64,000 bases of DNA, from positions 25,235 through 89,234 of the forward strand of contig NZ_JANTYS010000025.1 of assembly GCF_024808255.1 (NCBI RefSeq), in the 5' to 3' direction. Positions within the stretch are counted from its first letter, which is position 1; the number at the start of each line of letters is the position of its first letter. Shown piece by piece: positions 61,646 through 64,000 of this stretch. This DNA comes from Mucilaginibacter dorajii (lineage in GTDB: Bacteria > Bacteroidota > Bacteroidia > Sphingobacteriales > Sphingobacteriaceae). Below the pieces are notes generated by a model that was not told the DNA's origin, did not search any database, and saw only the letters and a program-made list of their open reading frames with translations. The position numbers were made by a program, and so were the translations under genes.

Positions 61646-62463
61646 CAAACCTAAACCTAACCTCATTTGCCGTTCCACGAAACGCGCTTATCGCAATTGT
61701 AAATCGAAAAGCTGCCATGTCGAAAACCACAGCGCTCAACGAACAGTTCGATGCCAAATTCAAGGTAGACGTCGCGGTACTGACCGAAATTATGACCTGT
61801 GTTGAGGCAAAATTTCATAAGTGTGAAATGATATACAATGCTTACTTTGAGTACATTGATCATGCTGTGTTAGCTGGCAACGCGGCAAGTTTGCCGGTGC
61901 AGATGAATTGTACGTTTACCGATGGCACAGCTTCTTTTCAGGAGATCATTACTTGCGATGATAAAGCATTTTACCGCGACCTGATCGATACAAATTTTCA
62001 AACATTCATTCTCATGGTGGCCTCCATTTACGAGAACTTAGTTCATGTAACAGAAATCATCTCTAAAAAAGTTATCGTTTACATGAAGAAAAAGCCACCT
62101 ATAAGCGCTCCGTTACATGATTTTCTCGAACATTTAAAATTGCTGGTAAACCTTGGGTACCGAAAAACAAATGAGTTGGATACCTGCCTCACTACCTTCG
62201 CGCCGTATTTCCAAACCTACTTATTAACGACCAACAGGTTGCGTAATAGTTTTATTCATGGCTACGCGAGAAATTTAGCCAGTGATGGCTTCAATTACAG
62301 AATTACAAACTTTGACCCTGCCGCATTCACGGCGGGGTCACCACAATTAAATATTGATCTCTTTTCAAAGAATATTTTGGACAATACGCGGGACTTTATT
62401 GCGGCGTTATATCCTGCTTTGGAAAAGACGATCCGGCATCATACTAAAAGAGTGCCGGTATGA
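61639..62463 (+). CDS. HEPN-like RNase candidate co-encoded with the STAND NTPase
   Basis: The 274-residue protein is mainly helical. Near residue 202 it has RNSFIH within TTNRLRNSFIHGYARN, a textbook RNxxxH motif of HEPN ribonucleases, in which Arg and His form the active site. Proteins of this group dimerise and cut tRNA or mRNA. Its start ATG overlaps the upstream stop as ATGGTAA, so it is probably made in proportion to the STAND protein. I infer it is a second effector or a regulator of that module. An internal ATG at 61717 is an alternative start. The HEPN assignment rests on the motif and helical context only. Confidence 0.7.
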   Translation: MVTNLNLTSFAVPRNALIAIVNRKAAMSKTTALNEQFDAKFKVDVAVLTEIMTCVEAKFHKCEMIYNAYFEYIDHAVLAGNAASLPVQMNCTFTDGTASFQEIITCDDKAFYRDLIDTNFQTFILMVASIYENLVHVTEIISKKVIVYMKKKPPISAPLHDFLEHLKLLVNLGYRKTNELDTCLTTFAPYFQTYLLTTNRLRNSFIHGYARNLASDGFNYRITNFDPAAFTAGSPQLNIDLFSKNILDNTRDFIAALYPALEKTIRHHTKRVPV

Positions 62464-62604
62464 TCTGATTTACTAATGCCTCCCCGTTATCTGTTGTTTC
62501 CTCCAGCTATCCGAATGTCTCCGGGCTAATATGATTGTAGTTTATAACTGCCATAACCTTATTTACACCGAAAAACCATTTTAAATGATACCTTACCCCC
62601 GATT

Positions 62605-63120
62605 ATGAATTACAAATTTGAAAAAGCCACAATCGACCAGCTCGACGAGATTTGGGAGATTTTGGAGGGCGCGATTAGCAGGCGGAAACAGGATGGCAGC
62701 GATCAATGGCAGGATGGCTATCCTAACCCGGCGGTAATTAAAGACGATATTGAGCAGGGTTATGGCTATGTGATAGTTAACGACAAAGATATTATTGCCT
62801 ATTGCGCCATTATGGTGAACGATGAACCGGCGTACGCCGATATTAAAGGCCAATGGCTAACCAACGGCGACTTTGTGGTTTACCACCGGGTAGCGGTATC
62901 TGAAAAATACCTGGGCCAGGGATTCTCTAAAATACTGTTGAACTTTATTGACGCCTATGCCCTGGAAAAAAACATTTTCAGCATAAAAGTAGATACCAAC
63001 TTTGACAATGCGCCCATGCTGGCGCTTTTCCAAAAAGCCGGCTACCAATATTGTGGCGAGGTGTTTTTTCGGGGTAGCCCGCGTAAGGCATTTGAAAAAT
63101 TGTTGCAGGTGGTTGGTTAG
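62605..63120 (+). CDS. GNAT-family N-acetyltransferase
   Basis: The 171-residue protein has the GNAT acetyl-CoA loop region VAVSEKYLGQGFSKILLNFI (near 95-115) and a beta-bulge strand ending FDNAPMLALFQKAGYQYCGE. GNAT enzymes move acetyl from acetyl-CoA to an amine; the acceptor cannot be told from sequence. The gene starts 141 nt after the HEPN gene and is followed by repeats, so it is probably a single-gene unit not belonging to the defence module. Confidence 0.9.
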   Translation: MNYKFEKATIDQLDEIWEILEGAISRRKQDGSDQWQDGYPNPAVIKDDIEQGYGYVIVNDKDIIAYCAIMVNDEPAYADIKGQWLTNGDFVVYHRVAVSEKYLGQGFSKILLNFIDAYALEKNIFSIKVDTNFDNAPMLALFQKAGYQYCGEVFFRGSPRKAFEKLLQVVG

Positions 63121-63159
63121 ATTGGCTGGTTAAAAACAATATGAATCGTTATTGCGGGA

Positions 63160-63391
63160 GGTAAAATCCGGGAATTGTGAAGGTGGGAATGACAATATAA
63201 AGCTATGTCATTGCGAGGAACGAAGCAATCGCGAACTGTGCAGATCCGCTCTGTAGAGCATGCGATTGCTTCGTTCCTCGCAATGACATGCTGGCCTTGT
63301 CATGCTGAACTTGTTTCAGCACCCCACTCGCTAAGTGTACTTCATGCGGGTAACCTGTCCTGAGGGGGCCCGAAACAAGTTCGGGATGACT
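63160..63391. repeat. Repeat block: unit C, family D palindrome, family B copy 2
   Basis: Unit C (63160-63203) has AAATCCGGG and GTGGGAATGACA. Family D (63205-63289) has perfect 28-bp arms (63205-63232 and 63262-63289) bearing TTGCGAGGAACGAAGCAATC. Family B copy 2 (63298-63391) carries GTCATGCTGAACTTGTTTC and its complement. This block fills the 347-nt gap and contains no gene; the C-then-B order matches 22497-22650. Confidence 0.85.
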
Positions 63392-63467
63392 TCCGTTTTT
63401 ACAACTTGTACGTCTGGGAATTTACCCGTGTTCCCTTATATTTGCCGCCTATCTACAACATACTACC

Positions 63468-63884
63468 ATGGAATACTCAAAAACTTACGTTGCCAAAGCC
63501 GAGCACATAGATGTGCAGGAAATTATGGATGGGCTGTATTACCCGTTTTATATGGAATACTGCCGCCACGACTACATCAGGGAAATATTGGGTTTCGATT
63601 TTGAAACCGAGGCCAAAAACGGCATTTATATGGTGCTATCCAACTACAGCATCAGCTTTTTACGGTCGTTAAAAAAGGGGGACGAGTTTACGGTTACCTG
63701 TACTTTATATAAAGATAAGACCGGTGCGCCTAAACTGCACTTTAAGCAGTCGATCATTTTAAATAACAAGGTAATGACCAAAGCCACCTTTACCGGCACC
63801 TGCGTACCCGCAGCAGGCGGCCGCCCATACCTGCCGGCATCGGTATTGGAGAAGATTGCGGATGCGCCGGTGTTGGAGGATTAA
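63468..63884 (+). CDS. Acyl-CoA thioesterase, hot-dog (YbgC/FadM-like)
   Basis: The 138-residue protein has the YbgC-type hot-dog fold. It starts with IDVQEIMDGLYYPFYMEYCRH in the position where D-x-x-x-H active-site residues lie, then a central strand series and a conserved C-terminal TCVPAAGGRPYLP. Such enzymes cleave acyl-CoA or acyl-ACP thioesters. Asp at the catalytic position is seen; the usual His is displaced or replaced, so activity is probable but not certain. The gene ends at a hairpin terminator. Confidence 0.88.
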   Translation: MEYSKTYVAKAEHIDVQEIMDGLYYPFYMEYCRHDYIREILGFDFETEAKNGIYMVLSNYSISFLRSLKKGDEFTVTCTLYKDKTGAPKLHFKQSIILNNKVMTKATFTGTCVPAAGGRPYLPASVLEKIADAPVLED

Positions 63885-63908
63885 GCGGGCGTTTTCCTCT
63901 AACGTTAT

Positions 63909-63945
63909 GAGGCTGTATCATAAATCATGATCAGCCTCTTTTTTA
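63909..63945 (+). terminator. Terminator of the thioesterase gene
   Basis: GAGGCTG plus ATCAT (63909-63921, one bulged T) pairs with ATGATCAGCCTC (63927-63938), followed by TTTTTTATT. The remaining 55 nt to the window end are AT-rich with no feature seen. Confidence 0.85.
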
Positions 63946-64000
63946 TTACTAATGTTTTATTGCTGTAAATTCAAATATCTATTTATTGTTTAATTTGTTT

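Noticed and set aside
63335..63604. An 89-codon frame overlapping repeat B2 and the thioesterase start
   Set aside because: It lies partly in repeat DNA and in another frame of a well-supported gene.

Overview
The window is a stretch of chromosome from a member of the Bacteroidota, most likely family Sphingobacteriaceae and Mucilaginibacter/Pedobacter-like. This rests on DUF3078 and DUF5686 outer-membrane proteins, the bacillithiol protein YtxJ, a fused ABC-2 permease/M1 peptidase-like protein, several promoters of the TTTG-N19-TAnnTTTG type, and many short intergenic palindromic repeats. The genus is inferred from these features; no 16S gene is present. I see no rRNA, tRNA, CRISPR array, insertion sequence or prophage.

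Layout. 1-6.4 kb: the end of a CapA-like gene, a SNF2 helicase, DNA polymerase IV and a small membrane protein. 6.4-14 kb: a seven-gene minus-strand operon with two ABC ATPases, two permeases (one fused to an M1 domain that has lost HExxH), a YtrA-type GntR repressor, a DUF2807-like protein and a small FecR-like protein. A 7-8-7 dyad lies just upstream of its first gene. 14-22.5 kb: NAD(P)HX repair enzyme, sigma/anti-sigma pair, lipA, Xaa-Pro aminopeptidase, TPR protein, ribH, an unlisted 36-residue lipoprotein and ytxJ. 22.7-26 kb: rtcB, divergent from a WYL regulator and two small ORFs. 26-44.7 kb: TPR histidine kinase, DUF5686 protein, metallophosphoesterase, DUF3078 protein, ffh, an Ala-rich secreted protein, an intact M1 peptidase, a carboxylesterase and comM. 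44.8-57.5 kb: several hypothetical proteins, a zinc-ribbon/alpha-CTD-like protein, an AraC regulator with two NAD(P)-binding proteins, a dienelactone hydrolase, a Crp/Fnr regulator, a stand-alone M17 N-terminal domain, an SGNH hydrolase, an AI-2E exporter family protein and YiaA.

57.8-62.5 kb holds the best candidate for an undescribed system. One gene encodes a protein of about 1,270 residues with an Mrr-like nuclease domain, a STAND-type P-loop NTPase and a long helical C-terminus. It overlaps by 7 nt (ATGGTAA) a second gene whose product carries an RNxxxH motif typical of HEPN ribonucleases. Together they look like an Avs-like anti-phage module with a second, separate RNase effector. The window closes with a GNAT acetyltransferase and a hot-dog thioesterase.

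Intergenic DNA carries at least seven repeat families. The clearest is a roughly 210-220 bp element with inverted ends (TGTACACATC type) present three times, once inverted. Start positions are my choices based on ATG position, signal peptides and overlaps; several genes appear to use TTG or GTG.
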